A DNA stretch of 64,000 nucleotides from an uncultured Bacilli bacterium (lineage in GTDB: Bacteria > Bacillota_I > Bacilli_A > RF39 > UBA660), in NCBI GenBank assembly GCA_934119955.1, contig CAKOSZ010000004.1:62001-126000 (forward strand), given 5' to 3'. A program made the position numbers and the translations under genes. Positions 33,682-42,983 of this stretch are shown one piece after another (the first letter of the stretch is position 1; the number at the start of each line of letters is the position of its first letter). Under the pieces are notes generated by a model. That model saw nothing but the letters and a program-made list of their open reading frames with translations. It was not told the origin of the DNA and did no database searches.

Positions 33682-36270
33682 ATGCATAAAGGACTAACTA
33701 ATGAAGAAGTAGTTAAAAGTAGATTAGAATTTGGCACTAATGAATTAGATATTAAAAAGCAAAAAAAGTTTTTAAATTTATTATTAGAATCTCTGGGAGA
33801 TCCTATAATTAAAATATTATTAATTGCTCTTGCTGTTAAAACTATTTTTTTGTTTAAAGATTTTGACTTCTATGAAACTATTGGAATTTTTATTGCTATT
33901 TTACTAGCAACTTTTATTTCAACTATTTCAGAGTATGGATCTGAAAAAGCCTTTAATAAGTTACAAGAAAATTCTTTAAAATTAAAAAGCAAGGTTAGAA
34001 GAGATGATAGTATTCAAGAAATTTTTATTAATGAGATTGTTAAAAATGATATAGTTTTACTTGAAACAGGTGATAAAATACCGGCTGATGGAGTACTTTT
34101 AAAAGGCTATTTGGAAGTAGATGAATCTATGTTAAATGGAGAAACCAAAGAGGCTAAAAAATATAGTTTAGTAGGAGAAATCAAGGATAATAATAAGTTA
34201 TATCGTGGTACTACTATTTATTCAGGATATGGAGAGATGCAAGTTTTAAATATTGGCACCTCTACTCTTTATGGTAAAATTGCCTTAGAATTAACGGAAA
34301 AAGAACCAACTAGTCCTTTAAAATCAAGATTAGTAGATTTAGCCAAGATAATAAGTAAAATTGGTTATATTGGGGCACTCCTTGTAACTCTTGCTTATTT
34401 ATACTCCAAAATTGTAATTAGCAATAACTATGATTTAGTTTTAATTAAAGAAACAATTACTAATTTTAGATTAATGGCCGACTACTTAATTTATTCTCTT
34501 ACTTTAAGTGTAACTATAATAGTTGTTGCTGTACCAGAGGGATTACCTATGATGATAACCTTAGTCTTATCAAGTAATATGAAAAAAATGTTAAAAGAAA
34601 ATGTCTTGGTAAGAAAATTAGTAGGTATTGAAACAGCTGGAAATATAAATGTTTTATTAACGGATAAAACTGGTACTTTAACTAAGGGAAAATTAGAAGT
34701 TATAAGTATTTTGGATAGTAATTTAAAAGAATTAAAGATAAATGATGTTAAAAGCAATAAATTGTATTTTGATAATATGTATTATAATAATGATAGTTGT
34801 TTTAACGATCAAACGGAGATAGTTGGAGGTAATATTACTGATAAGGCTATTTTAAAGTATATTGGTTTGTCCCCTACTCTAAAAAAAAATATTGTAAATA
34901 AAAAACATTTTGATAGTACTAATAAATATAGTTCAGCATCTCTTAATGATAAAACTTTAATTACTTATTTTAAAGGAGCAAGTGAAGTATTAATTCCTAA
35001 ATGTAGTAAGTACTTAGTTAATAATCAAGAAAGAACTTTAATTAATAAAAATTTTATTGAAGAAAAAATTAAAGAAATTACCAAAAAAGGTATAAGAGTT
35101 TTGGTAATGGCTTACAAAAAAGGAAATGAAGAACTTTCTGACTTAGTCTTTTTAGGATTAATTTTATTAAAAGATGAATTAAGAGATGAAGCCAAACAAG
35201 GGGTTAGTTTAATTAAATCTGCTTCTATTAAAGTTGTTATGATTACCGGAGACTCCAAAGAAACTGCTAAGAATATTGCCAAAGAAGTAGGAATCTTAGA
35301 TAACGAAAATGATTTGGTTTTAACAAGCAAAGAATTAAATGAATTAAGTGATGATAAATTACTAGAAAAACTTGATAATTTAAAAGTAGTTTCCCGAGCT
35401 CTTCCAAGTGATAAAACAAGACTTGTTAAACTTTATCAAAAAAAAGATTTAATTGTTGGAATGACAGGAGATGGGGTAAATGATGCCCCGGCTCTTAAAA
35501 ATGCTGATGTTGGTTTTTCAATGGGAAGCGGATCAGAAGTATCGAAAGAAGCAAGCGATATCATTATTCTGGATAATAATATATTATCAATTTCCAAGGC
35601 TATTTTATACGGAAGAACTATATTTAAAAGTATTAGAAAATTCATAATTTATCAATTAAGCGTTAATGCAACTGCTCTTATTTTGTCAATAATAGGTCCA
35701 TTTATTGGTGTTACTACCCCTATTACCATCGTTCAAATGTTATGGCTTAATATGATAATGGATACTTTATCTGCCCTAGCCTTCTCATATGAACCTGCCC
35801 TACTTGAATACATGATGGAGCCCCCAAAGAAGAAAAATGAAAAAATTATTAACTCTTATATGTATAATGAAATAATCCTAACAGCCATTTATTCTAGTTT
35901 ACTTTGTATTTTATTTTTAAAACTACCAATTGTTCATGAGTATTTTAGAACCAATAATAACAACAAATACTTAATGACTGCTTATTTTGCTATGTTTATT
36001 TTTATTGGTATTTTCAACTCCTTTAATGCTAGAACTTATCGTATTAATATATTTTCTAATATTTTAAAAAATAAAATTTATTTAATTATTATAAGTTTAA
36101 TTATTATAGTTCAAATATATTTAATCTATTTTGGAGGAGATTTATTTAGAACTTATGGCTTGACTGCTAAGGAATTCTTAATTATTTTACTTATTTCTTT
36201 ATCAGTTTGGCCAGTTGATGGTATTAGAAAAATGATTTTAAAAAAATTAAATTTAGAAAGAAACGTTTAG
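33682..36270 (+). CDS. Ca2+-translocating P-type ATPase
   Basis: The 862-residue pump resembles SERCA/PMCA calcium ATPases. It has a phosphorylation site TDKTGTLTKG, PEGLP in transmembrane helix 4, hinge TGDGVNDAPALKNAD and Ca2+-site residues in helix 6 (WLNMIMDT). It probably exports Ca2+ from the cell. One oddity: the actuator loop reads MLNGETKEA, so the usual TGE is NGE, with Gly and Glu kept. ATG 33682 follows SD GGAGG; an in-frame TTG at 33670 overlaps the SD. Confidence 0.9.
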   Translation: MHKGLTNEEVVKSRLEFGTNELDIKKQKKFLNLLLESLGDPIIKILLIALAVKTIFLFKDFDFYETIGIFIAILLATFISTISEYGSEKAFNKLQENSLKLKSKVRRDDSIQEIFINEIVKNDIVLLETGDKIPADGVLLKGYLEVDESMLNGETKEAKKYSLVGEIKDNNKLYRGTTIYSGYGEMQVLNIGTSTLYGKIALELTEKEPTSPLKSRLVDLAKIISKIGYIGALLVTLAYLYSKIVISNNYDLVLIKETITNFRLMADYLIYSLTLSVTIIVVAVPEGLPMMITLVLSSNMKKMLKENVLVRKLVGIETAGNINVLLTDKTGTLTKGKLEVISILDSNLKELKINDVKSNKLYFDNMYYNNDSCFNDQTEIVGGNITDKAILKYIGLSPTLKKNIVNKKHFDSTNKYSSASLNDKTLITYFKGASEVLIPKCSKYLVNNQERTLINKNFIEEKIKEITKKGIRVLVMAYKKGNEELSDLVFLGLILLKDELRDEAKQGVSLIKSASIKVVMITGDSKETAKNIAKEVGILDNENDLVLTSKELNELSDDKLLEKLDNLKVVSRALPSDKTRLVKLYQKKDLIVGMTGDGVNDAPALKNADVGFSMGSGSEVSKEASDIIILDNNILSISKAILYGRTIFKSIRKFIIYQLSVNATALILSIIGPFIGVTTPITIVQMLWLNMIMDTLSALAFSYEPALLEYMMEPPKKKNEKIINSYMYNEIILTAIYSSLLCILFLKLPIVHEYFRTNNNNKYLMTAYFAMFIFIGIFNSFNARTYRINIFSNILKNKIYLIIISLIIIVQIYLIYFGGDLFRTYGLTAKEFLIILLISLSVWPVDGIRKMILKKLNLERNV

Positions 36271-36282
36271 GTTTCTTTTTTT
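36257..36282 (+). terminator. Intrinsic terminator after the Ca2+-ATPase
   Basis: AGAAAC (36259-36264) / GTTTCT (36271-36276), 6-nt loop, T run. The stem overlaps the stop codon. Confidence 0.75.
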
Positions 36283-36318
36283 GAAATTTTATGATATTAT
36301 TATTTTAGGAGAATTGAT

Positions 36319-36780
36319 ATGAAATTAAAAAATAAAGGTTTTACCTTAGTTGAATTATTAGGTGTTATTGTTGTTCTTGCAATTGTAGGTGGTATTGCTA
36401 CTCTTAGTATGTCTATTTACCTTGGAAATAGCAAAGACAGTGTTTACCGAAATTATGCTTCAACTCTAAAAACAACTGCTGAAAATTATTTAATTGAAAG
36501 TTATGACAAGAATAGTTCTATAATGCCAGATGTTGGGGAAGAAAAAACAATTACTTTAAAAGTTTTAATTAATGCTAAAAAAATTGATAATTTAAAAGAT
36601 CCAAATGGTGGAACATGTAATACTAGTAATTCCAAAGTTGTTATTAAAAGAGGAGCAGATACCGGCGTTAATTTTAATTTAAGTTACTATGTTACCTTAG
36701 TGTGTCCTCATGCAACTGTTGTTTGTAATGAAGGAGTGGCTTACACAAATGCAAAAGATTGTAAAATAACTAAAAAATAA
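36319..36780 (+). CDS. Type IV prepilin-like protein
   Basis: The 153-residue protein begins MKLKNKG followed by FTLVELLGVIVVLAIVGGIA, a classic prepilin peptidase site with Glu at mature position 5 and a hydrophobic N-terminal helix. The globular part ends with four Cys (TCNTSN, VCPHATVVC, DCKI), which could form disulfides. It may be a pilus or competence pseudopilin, but no assembly ATPase, peptidase or other pilin is in the window. Own SD (TTAGGAG) and terminator. Confidence 0.85.
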   Translation: MKLKNKGFTLVELLGVIVVLAIVGGIATLSMSIYLGNSKDSVYRNYASTLKTTAENYLIESYDKNSSIMPDVGEEKTITLKVLINAKKIDNLKDPNGGTCNTSNSKVVIKRGADTGVNFNLSYYVTLVCPHATVVCNEGVAYTNAKDCKITKK

Positions 36781-36803
36781 GATGTTTTTTGACATCTTTT
36801 TTT
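36779..36803. terminator. Terminator between prepilin and helicase genes
   Basis: AAGATGT (36779-36785) / ACATCTT (36792-36798) with T on the plus strand and an A/T-rich flank on the other side. It probably serves both converging genes. Confidence 0.8.
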
Positions 36804-39126
36804 AATGATAAACTTCTATTGTTTTTTTAAATTCCACTATCTCTTTAATAAATTCTGATCTTTTTTGATAATTCTTAGGACAAAGTATATAAACTTTATT
36901 TTTTGTTCTAGTAATTGCAACATAGAAAAGTCGTCTTTCTTCTGGAAAATCAATTTTAGTTTTTTCAACTGGTCTTAATAATTTAATTAAATCATCATCT
37001 TTAATTTTACTTGGAAAACCTTTTTCATCATCCAAAGCATTTAATAAAATTACTTCATCATATCCAAGTCCTTTCGAAGCATGAACTGTTAAAAAATCTA
37101 AATAAACTTTGGGACTCTTTAAACAAATTATTTGATCCTTTACTGAGGTTTTAAACATACCACTCAAAAGTAATTCTTCAATATCACTCTTATAGCGACC
37201 TAAAAGTAATATTTTACTATTTTTATTTTTTTGATAAATACTTTCAATTAGATTAATAATTACTAATATTTTGGAGTTTAAATCATCATAATAATGTATT
37301 TCAATAGGATTATCTAAATGTTTACTTGATTTTAAATTTTTAATAATTTGACTATCATTTTTAGAAACAAATTGACTTGCTATATCAATTAATTCTTGAC
37401 TATTACGGTAAGTATTTTTAATTTTAATTATCTCTCCATATCCCATTAAATCGCAAAAGTTAGTAAATAAATCAATATCTGATCCAGAAAATGAAAATAT
37501 TGATTGCCAATCATCACCTACTGCTATTATTTTAGCCTTAAAAACACTAGATATTTTTTTAGCCAAATTATATTTTTGTCTTGAAATATCTTGATATTCA
37601 TCAATTATAATATAATCGTATTCTTCTCTTGATTTAGATACACTATAATAAGCATAATTAATCATATCATTAAAATCTATTTTATATTCACTATGGATCT
37701 TTAAATTATAAAAATTGTATATATTTTTAAGAAAATTTAATCTCTTGATAGTTATTTCATTTTGATTTTTACTAAGTTCTAGAAAATAGTCATCTTTATA
37801 ATTTTTCTCTTTATATAAATTAATAAATGTCATTGTAAGATTAATAAATTTAAAAAATTGGCTTTCCTTAGCAGTATTCATAAGTTGATAAAATACTTCT
37901 TTCTCTGTTTTTTCAATTCCAACTATTTCTCTTTTTTTAAGTTCTCTTATTAATTCTAATAAATAGTTAGAGTTCTCGTATTCAAAGTAAAGTTCAATCA
38001 GATCTGTTTTATATTTTTCATGCAATAATCTTTTTTTAATTATTAATTTATTATAAGTTTCTATATCATAAGTTGTATATTTACCATTTTTTAAATATTT
38101 AGTTAATCCATAATATTCTAAGTAATAAATGTTATCTTGATAATAAATCGTAAAATCAGGTGCATATGTGTGGTTATTATCAAGTGAATAATCATATATT
38201 TTTTCATATTCATAGTTAATACCATGTAAATATAAATAGTTAGCAATATTAACCTCAGCCAATGATTTAACATATTCACCTTTTATAGTTTTAAATATTT
38301 TCTCACGATTTTTAATTCTTTTTTTATTAAATTTATCTAAATTATTTTTATTTTGTTCATATAATTTATCACTATAATATTTATAATAGTCATCAAAATT
38401 AGAATAATCAAAAGCCTTATCATCGAAGTAACAATAGTCTTTGAATAAACTAGTAAATTCTTTTAATAATTCTTTATTTTTAAATACTTTAAGTTTAATA
38501 TAATCACTAATTATATCATATAAAGTTTTATCGCTAGCAATAGAGAGTTTATTAGGAAAATTATTTCTCAAAAATTTCATTCCTAATTTATGAAAAGTCA
38601 AAACTTCAACATTTAGTTTAAAATCTTCGTTTATTCTTGTATCAAGTTCTAAAACAGCCTTATTAGTTAAAGATAATAAAATTATTCTCTTGGGATCAAT
38701 ACGTTTTTTCTCGATTAAATATTTTACCTTAGCAGCCATAGTTGTTGTTTTACCAGATCCTGCTCCTGCTATTATTAAAGAATAATCTTCATCACATAAA
38801 ATGGCTTTTTTCTGTTCTAAATCAAGTTTTATATTAGGATCAATATCATTAAATAAGTTATTAAAATAATCTTCATTGTTTTTAAGTTCAGTTTCTAAGT
38901 AATTATTGTTGTGCTCTTTTATTATTTTGTAAGCATTATTTAAAACGTTATCAATTGTACTTTTTATTAATTCATCATCAATAATATTTCCTATTTTATA
39001 AACATCAGGATATTTTTTAATTAAATCATCATATTTACTTTGACTGATATACTCATTTGTATTTAATAAAGCCTGAAATTCTTCTAAAAAGTTTTGAATG
39101 TTTTTAAAAAATATATTATCTTTCAT
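36802..39126 (-). CDS. UvrD/Rep-family helicase, helicase IV-like, with inserted nuclease-like region
   Basis: The 774-residue SF1 helicase has Walker A IAGAGSGKTTTMA (near residue 120), motif II IIIDEYQDIS, motif III VGDDWQSIFSFSGSD (the GDDWQSI form is typical of E. coli helicase IV), motif V TVHASKGLGYDEVI and motif VI FYVAITRTKN. Between the core motifs (about residues 285-370) lies a segment with SLAEVNIANYLYLHGINYEY, YAPDFTIYY and YYLEYYGL, resembling a PD-(D/E)xK nuclease fold. The N-terminal 110 residues are helical. It is separate from pcrA at 55.9 kb. Role probably recombination or repair. Confidence 0.8.
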   Translation of the reverse strand: MKDNIFFKNIQNFLEEFQALLNTNEYISQSKYDDLIKKYPDVYKIGNIIDDELIKSTIDNVLNNAYKIIKEHNNNYLETELKNNEDYFNNLFNDIDPNIKLDLEQKKAILCDEDYSLIIAGAGSGKTTTMAAKVKYLIEKKRIDPKRIILLSLTNKAVLELDTRINEDFKLNVEVLTFHKLGMKFLRNNFPNKLSIASDKTLYDIISDYIKLKVFKNKELLKEFTSLFKDYCYFDDKAFDYSNFDDYYKYYSDKLYEQNKNNLDKFNKKRIKNREKIFKTIKGEYVKSLAEVNIANYLYLHGINYEYEKIYDYSLDNNHTYAPDFTIYYQDNIYYLEYYGLTKYLKNGKYTTYDIETYNKLIIKKRLLHEKYKTDLIELYFEYENSNYLLELIRELKKREIVGIEKTEKEVFYQLMNTAKESQFFKFINLTMTFINLYKEKNYKDDYFLELSKNQNEITIKRLNFLKNIYNFYNLKIHSEYKIDFNDMINYAYYSVSKSREEYDYIIIDEYQDISRQKYNLAKKISSVFKAKIIAVGDDWQSIFSFSGSDIDLFTNFCDLMGYGEIIKIKNTYRNSQELIDIASQFVSKNDSQIIKNLKSSKHLDNPIEIHYYDDLNSKILVIINLIESIYQKNKNSKILLLGRYKSDIEELLLSGMFKTSVKDQIICLKSPKVYLDFLTVHASKGLGYDEVILLNALDDEKGFPSKIKDDDLIKLLRPVEKTKIDFPEERRLFYVAITRTKNKVYILCPKNYQKRSEFIKEIVEFKKTIEVYH

Positions 39127-39146
39127 AACTCACTACCTTTATAATA

Positions 39147-39155
39147 AGTATATCA
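39147..39155 (-). promoter_or_regulatory. Promoter of the helicase IV-like gene (extended -10)
   Basis: On the minus strand TG-A-TATACT (39155-39147) is an extended -10, identical to that proposed for cas9; the -35 region is weak. SD AAGGTAG precedes ATG 39126. Confidence 0.6.
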
Positions 39156-39185
39156 TGATAATATATTTTTTTCTATTTATTTTAA

Positions 39186-39668
39186 TTATATTTTTTTTAT
39201 ATTAATTAAACCTCTTGTATGGTAACCACTTTTTTCATAAAAATTGATAGCATTTTTATTATAAGCAAACACATCCACATTGATATATTCACATCCAATA
39301 CTTTTAAAATATTTTTCAATTTTTTGTATTAATTTTTGACCAATTCCTTTACTTCTTGCTGTTTTTGATACAATAAGTTCTAAAATTTCGCCACATTTTG
39401 GACATTTATAATCTAAGTAATCATATTCTTCATATTTTCTAACACATCCCATTATTAAACCAATTATTTTATTATCATCTAAGGCTAAATAACACTTACC
39501 GTTATTTTCATCAACCTCTTTTAAATTCAAAACTGCCATTTTATCACGATATTCTTCATGTAATCTGTCGAGTTTATCAATATCAATATTTAATATGTAT
39601 TCTTCTAGTTCTACTAATAAATCTTTTACATCTTCTAAATATTTCTCCTCATAGTCAATTATTTTCAT
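39186..39668 (-). CDS. GNAT acetyltransferase with a CPxCG insertion
   Basis: The 160-residue GNAT has acetyl-CoA motif A near SKTARSKGIGQKLIQKIEKY and the C-terminal VDVFAYNKNAINFYEKSGYH. Between strands 4 and 5 it carries YKCPKCGEILE, a two-Cys knuckle unusual in GNATs, which might bind metal with a partner or be a relic. The substrate is unknown. Its ATG overlaps the stop of the upstream surface protein by four bases (ATGA), so they are co-translated. Confidence 0.85.
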   Translation of the reverse strand: MKIIDYEEKYLEDVKDLLVELEEYILNIDIDKLDRLHEEYRDKMAVLNLKEVDENNGKCYLALDDNKIIGLIMGCVRKYEEYDYLDYKCPKCGEILELIVSKTARSKGIGQKLIQKIEKYFKSIGCEYINVDVFAYNKNAINFYEKSGYHTRGLINIKKI

Positions 39669-41428
39669 TTTATAACTTCTCCATTTACATATAATTTATA
39701 ACCATTAAAATCAATATTAGAATTATCTTTAATACCATTAGTTAAACTAGTTAAATAAGTATCTCCTGTTAATTTTATTTTAGAAGTATCATCAAGAGTT
39801 AAAGAAATGCTTTTAGCAGTATTTAAATTATTAATACTTCCTTCAAAGTAAGAATTATTAGTCATTTTAAAAGTTAAAGTAGAAAGTGAATCAACTGTTA
39901 TATTACCTATTATTTTTTGATTTATGGTATTTAGTTCTACTTCTCCTCCATTATTACCAGATTCACCCCAGGAGTCTTTTTGCACTCTTAAAAATGAAGA
40001 AGTAGAATCATTATTTACAAAAGTATTATTTTTAAGATTAATAACTGATTTGGTATTAGTTACATAGAAGGTATCGCCTTGATTAGTTGTAATAGTACTA
40101 TTAGTTGCATTAAAAGTTGAAACACCAACACTACTATCTCCACTCATAGATTGATATAAAAAAATATTTTTATAAGTAGTTGACTTACCATTTAAAGTGT
40201 TATTAGTATCAGTTAAAGTACAATTATCAAGAGTAACAGAATTTTTTCCTTCAATTACAATTCCCTCTGCTTTGGTTGCAACTAAGTTTGCATTACTAAC
40301 CTTAATATTAGCAGTTGAATAAATAGCAGGAGAACCTTGTCCAGTAGTTTTATAAGTTCCGTTATCAACTTCTACACTTCCTCCTCCTCGATCACTTCTA
40401 ATAGCAGCACTTGAAATACCACTTGTTAAAATATCAAGATTAAAGGCTTTCATAATGCCTCCTCCTGTTGTCATAATACCACCAGAATTATCCTTAGAAG
40501 TTGTTATCTTAGAGTTTTTAATTGTAACAGTTGTCGAATCACTACTAGTATTATTGGTAGTTGCCGAGCCACCATAACTAAATACTCCATTAGCACCTAC
40601 TGCATCTGTTTCAATAGTTGCATTATCTATTGTTAAGTTAGCGCCACTCTTAGCAAGTATTCCTGAGTTAGTTCCATAAAAACTTGTTGCATCCCCTGAA
40701 CTAGTAGCATCTCCTGTTTTAGAAACAGTTATATTTTCTAAATTAACTGAAACATCACCTGATACTAAAATGCTATTTTCCAAAGACTTACTAGACGAGA
40801 ACTTACCAGAATCAATATTTTCACTTGTAGTTATTTCTTTACTAGCAGAATATGTAATATTACTATTATCTTGATTTGGATTAAAGTTATTATTACCAGC
40901 ATTATTTTTATTATTTAAAGTAGTTAGAAAACTCATTAAATAAGTTAAACCAATAGTTAAAATAATGCTTCCTAAAATATAAATTATGATTTTATCTTTA
41001 TTTACAAAGGTTTCTTTAAGTGTCTTTTTATTAAAACTAGACATAACTAAGTAAATAACAAGAATTGTAATAATTAAACTTTCTACGCCAAATAAAACAT
41101 AATAAATAGTACTTATATTATTTTTATTCTCCCCATTCGGCATCTCTGGTTTGGTTTCACTACCTTGATTATCACTTGGCATATCAGGTTGTGTTTCTCC
41201 TTGATTACTACTATCTGGTTTTTCTGATACTTCTTCGTTATCTCCATCAGGTTTTTCAGGTGGTTCTTCATTATTACCAGGCATTTGCTTATCATTATCA
41301 TTCATACTTGGCATATTACCTTGATTATTGTTAACTGATTTTCTAGCATAAATAACTGTTACTACCAATGATATAATCATTAATCCTAGTAAAATAATAG
41401 TTATAATATTTTTATTCTTTCTTTTCAA
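39665..41428 (-). CDS. Multi-pass anchored beta-helix surface protein
   Basis: The 587-residue protein has an N-terminal membrane segment (NIITIILLGLMIISLVVTVI) and an acidic Pro/Glu/Asp-rich repeat linker (about 40-100, with PEKPDG and PDMPSD units). Two more membrane segments (about 107-130 and 147-168) follow, then a long Ser/Thr/Asn-rich region with regular beta strands such as SGDVSVNLENITVSKTGDAT, typical of right-handed beta-helix adhesins or pectate-lyase folds. The start is TTG 41428: SD AAAGGAAG fits, and the frame has a stop six codons upstream, so no other start is available nearby. Function unknown; probably cell-surface. Confidence 0.65.
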   Translation of the reverse strand: MKRKNKNIITIILLGLMIISLVVTVIYARKSVNNNQGNMPSMNDNDKQMPGNNEEPPEKPDGDNEEVSEKPDSSNQGETQPDMPSDNQGSETKPEMPNGENKNNISTIYYVLFGVESLIITILVIYLVMSSFNKKTLKETFVNKDKIIIYILGSIILTIGLTYLMSFLTTLNNKNNAGNNNFNPNQDNSNITYSASKEITTSENIDSGKFSSSKSLENSILVSGDVSVNLENITVSKTGDATSSGDATSFYGTNSGILAKSGANLTIDNATIETDAVGANGVFSYGGSATTNNTSSDSTTVTIKNSKITTSKDNSGGIMTTGGGIMKAFNLDILTSGISSAAIRSDRGGGSVEVDNGTYKTTGQGSPAIYSTANIKVSNANLVATKAEGIVIEGKNSVTLDNCTLTDTNNTLNGKSTTYKNIFLYQSMSGDSSVGVSTFNATNSTITTNQGDTFYVTNTKSVINLKNNTFVNNDSTSSFLRVQKDSWGESGNNGGEVELNTINQKIIGNITVDSLSTLTFKMTNNSYFEGSINNLNTAKSISLTLDDTSKIKLTGDTYLTSLTNGIKDNSNIDFNGYKLYVNGEVIK

Positions 41429-41524
41429 ATTTATCTCTTCCTTTCACGAAACAATATAGCATACTAATTTTTATTTGTACATAACTTTCTCAAAAACTTC
41501 ATATAAATTTCATCTAAATTTCAC

Positions 41525-41575
41525 AAAAAAGAGGCTATATGAAATTATTTTATTTCATTACAGTCCCTTTTTTAT
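41525..41575 (-). terminator. Intrinsic terminator after tyrS
   Basis: On the minus strand a long imperfect stem pairs 41572-41552 with 41545-41527 (ATTTCAT core plus G-U pairs) and is followed by a T run. Confidence 0.75.
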
Positions 41576-42768
41576 TTTAAAATTATCTTTTTGAATTGCT
41601 TTTTGCCCTTTTGAATTACCAATGCATTATTTTCAAAAGCGTCAATAGTAATCTGTTTAGTTACATCATTTTCTTTACTACCATTTATACTTATACCATT
41701 TTGCTCTATCATTCTTCTTCCTTCAGATTTAGATGGAACAATTTTTATTAAAACTAATAAATCAGTTAGTAAGATACCATTTTCAACTAAATTTTTATCT
41801 ATTTCTACTTCCTCAATATTTTCTGGAATGCCACCATTTGCAACAGTTGAATACCTTTTTTCTGCAAGCGAAATAAATTCTTCACCATGATACATTTTAA
41901 TTATCTCTCTTGCATATACCTTGTGAGCTTCTACTACATCCTCCTTCATTATTTTTTCAATATCATCAAGATTTAAATCAGTTGTCAATTTAAAATAATT
42001 CATTAATACATCATCCGGTATTCTCATAGCTTTTTCATACATTACTTCTGCTGGTTCATCAACACCAATATAATTTCCAAGTGATTTGCTCATCTTTTCT
42101 TTACCATCTAGTCCAACCAATAATGGAAAGCACATAACATCTTGTGGTTCTTGTCCATAATCACGTTGTAGTTCTCTACCTACTAATAAATTAAATGTTT
42201 GGTCTGTTCCACCTATTTCAATATCTGCATGTAACGCTACTGAATCATATCCTTGCATCAACGGATATAAAAATTCATGTATTCCTATTGGAATATTATT
42301 TTTAAATCTATTGTTAAAATCATCTCTTTCTAAGATTCTTGCAACAGTATATTTTCCAGTTAAATTAATCACATCTTCAAAAGACATTTTTGCTAACCAT
42401 TCAGAATTATAAGCTATTCTTATCTTTTTTGGATTTAGTATTTTAGCAACTTGCTTAAAATATGTCTCTCCATTTTTTCTAGTTTCTTCAAAACTTAGTG
42501 ATGGCCTTGTTTTTGATTTACCAGATGGATCCCCAATCATTGCAGTAAAATCTCCAATAACGAAAACAATTTCGTGCCCTAATTCTTGCAATATTTTCAA
42601 TGCTCTAAGTGGTACCGTATGTCCTAAATGTAAATCTGGCCTAGACGGATCAGCGCCAAATTTTACAACCAATTTCTTACCACTATTTAACTTTTTAATT
42701 AAAGTATCTTTATTATGAACTTCTACAGTTCTTCTTAATATTAAATCTATTTGGTCTTTTTTATTCAT
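41572..42768 (-). CDS. tyrS: Tyrosyl-tRNA synthetase
   Basis: Charges tRNA-Tyr. The 398-residue class I enzyme starts MNKKDQIDLILRRTVEVHNK and has the HIGH-type motif PDLHLGHTVPLR and the KMSKS loop EKMSKSLGNYIG. A C-terminal S4-like RNA-binding domain contains KSEGRRMIEQNGISING. SD GGAGG is 7-9 nt before ATG 42768. A longer frame to 42858 would run through the T-box terminator and is rejected. It is controlled by a T-box with a TAC specifier. Confidence 0.96.
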   Translation of the reverse strand: MNKKDQIDLILRRTVEVHNKDTLIKKLNSGKKLVVKFGADPSRPDLHLGHTVPLRALKILQELGHEIVFVIGDFTAMIGDPSGKSKTRPSLSFEETRKNGETYFKQVAKILNPKKIRIAYNSEWLAKMSFEDVINLTGKYTVARILERDDFNNRFKNNIPIGIHEFLYPLMQGYDSVALHADIEIGGTDQTFNLLVGRELQRDYGQEPQDVMCFPLLVGLDGKEKMSKSLGNYIGVDEPAEVMYEKAMRIPDDVLMNYFKLTTDLNLDDIEKIMKEDVVEAHKVYAREIIKMYHGEEFISLAEKRYSTVANGGIPENIEEVEIDKNLVENGILLTDLLVLIKIVPSKSEGRRMIEQNGISINGSKENDVTKQITIDAFENNALVIQKGKKQFKKIILK

Positions 42769-42784
42769 AATCATTCCTCCTTCT

Positions 42785-42960
42785 AAAAAACCGCAATAAT
42801 TTCTATCCCATAAGGACGAATTATCGCGGTACCACCTTAATTTATGATTAACAATCATACACTCAAAGTTATAAAGTAACTAACTAATAAACTCATAATG
42901 TGTAATTCAATCGTATTATATGTTTAATTTCACCAAACTTAAACTCTCTAAAATATAACT
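42785..42960 (-). ncRNA. T-box riboswitch, tyrosine specifier
   Basis: On the minus strand: stem I base near AGAGAG (about 42949-42944), specifier TAC (42904-42902) in GAAT-TAC-AC, and consensus T-box AGGTGGTACCGCG (42838-42826). The terminator stem ACCGCGATAATT pairs with AATTATTGCGGT and is followed by TTTTT (42830-42785). The TGGT bulge fits tRNA ending ACCA. Uncharged tRNA-Tyr should favour antitermination and tyrS expression. Confidence 0.93.
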
Positions 42961-42983
42961 AACACAATCTACTTTATCATTAA

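Noticed and set aside
42769..42858. N-terminal extension of tyrS
   Set aside because: The extra 30 residues run through the T-box terminator hairpin and lack similarity to TyrRS. ATG 42768 has a good ribosome site.
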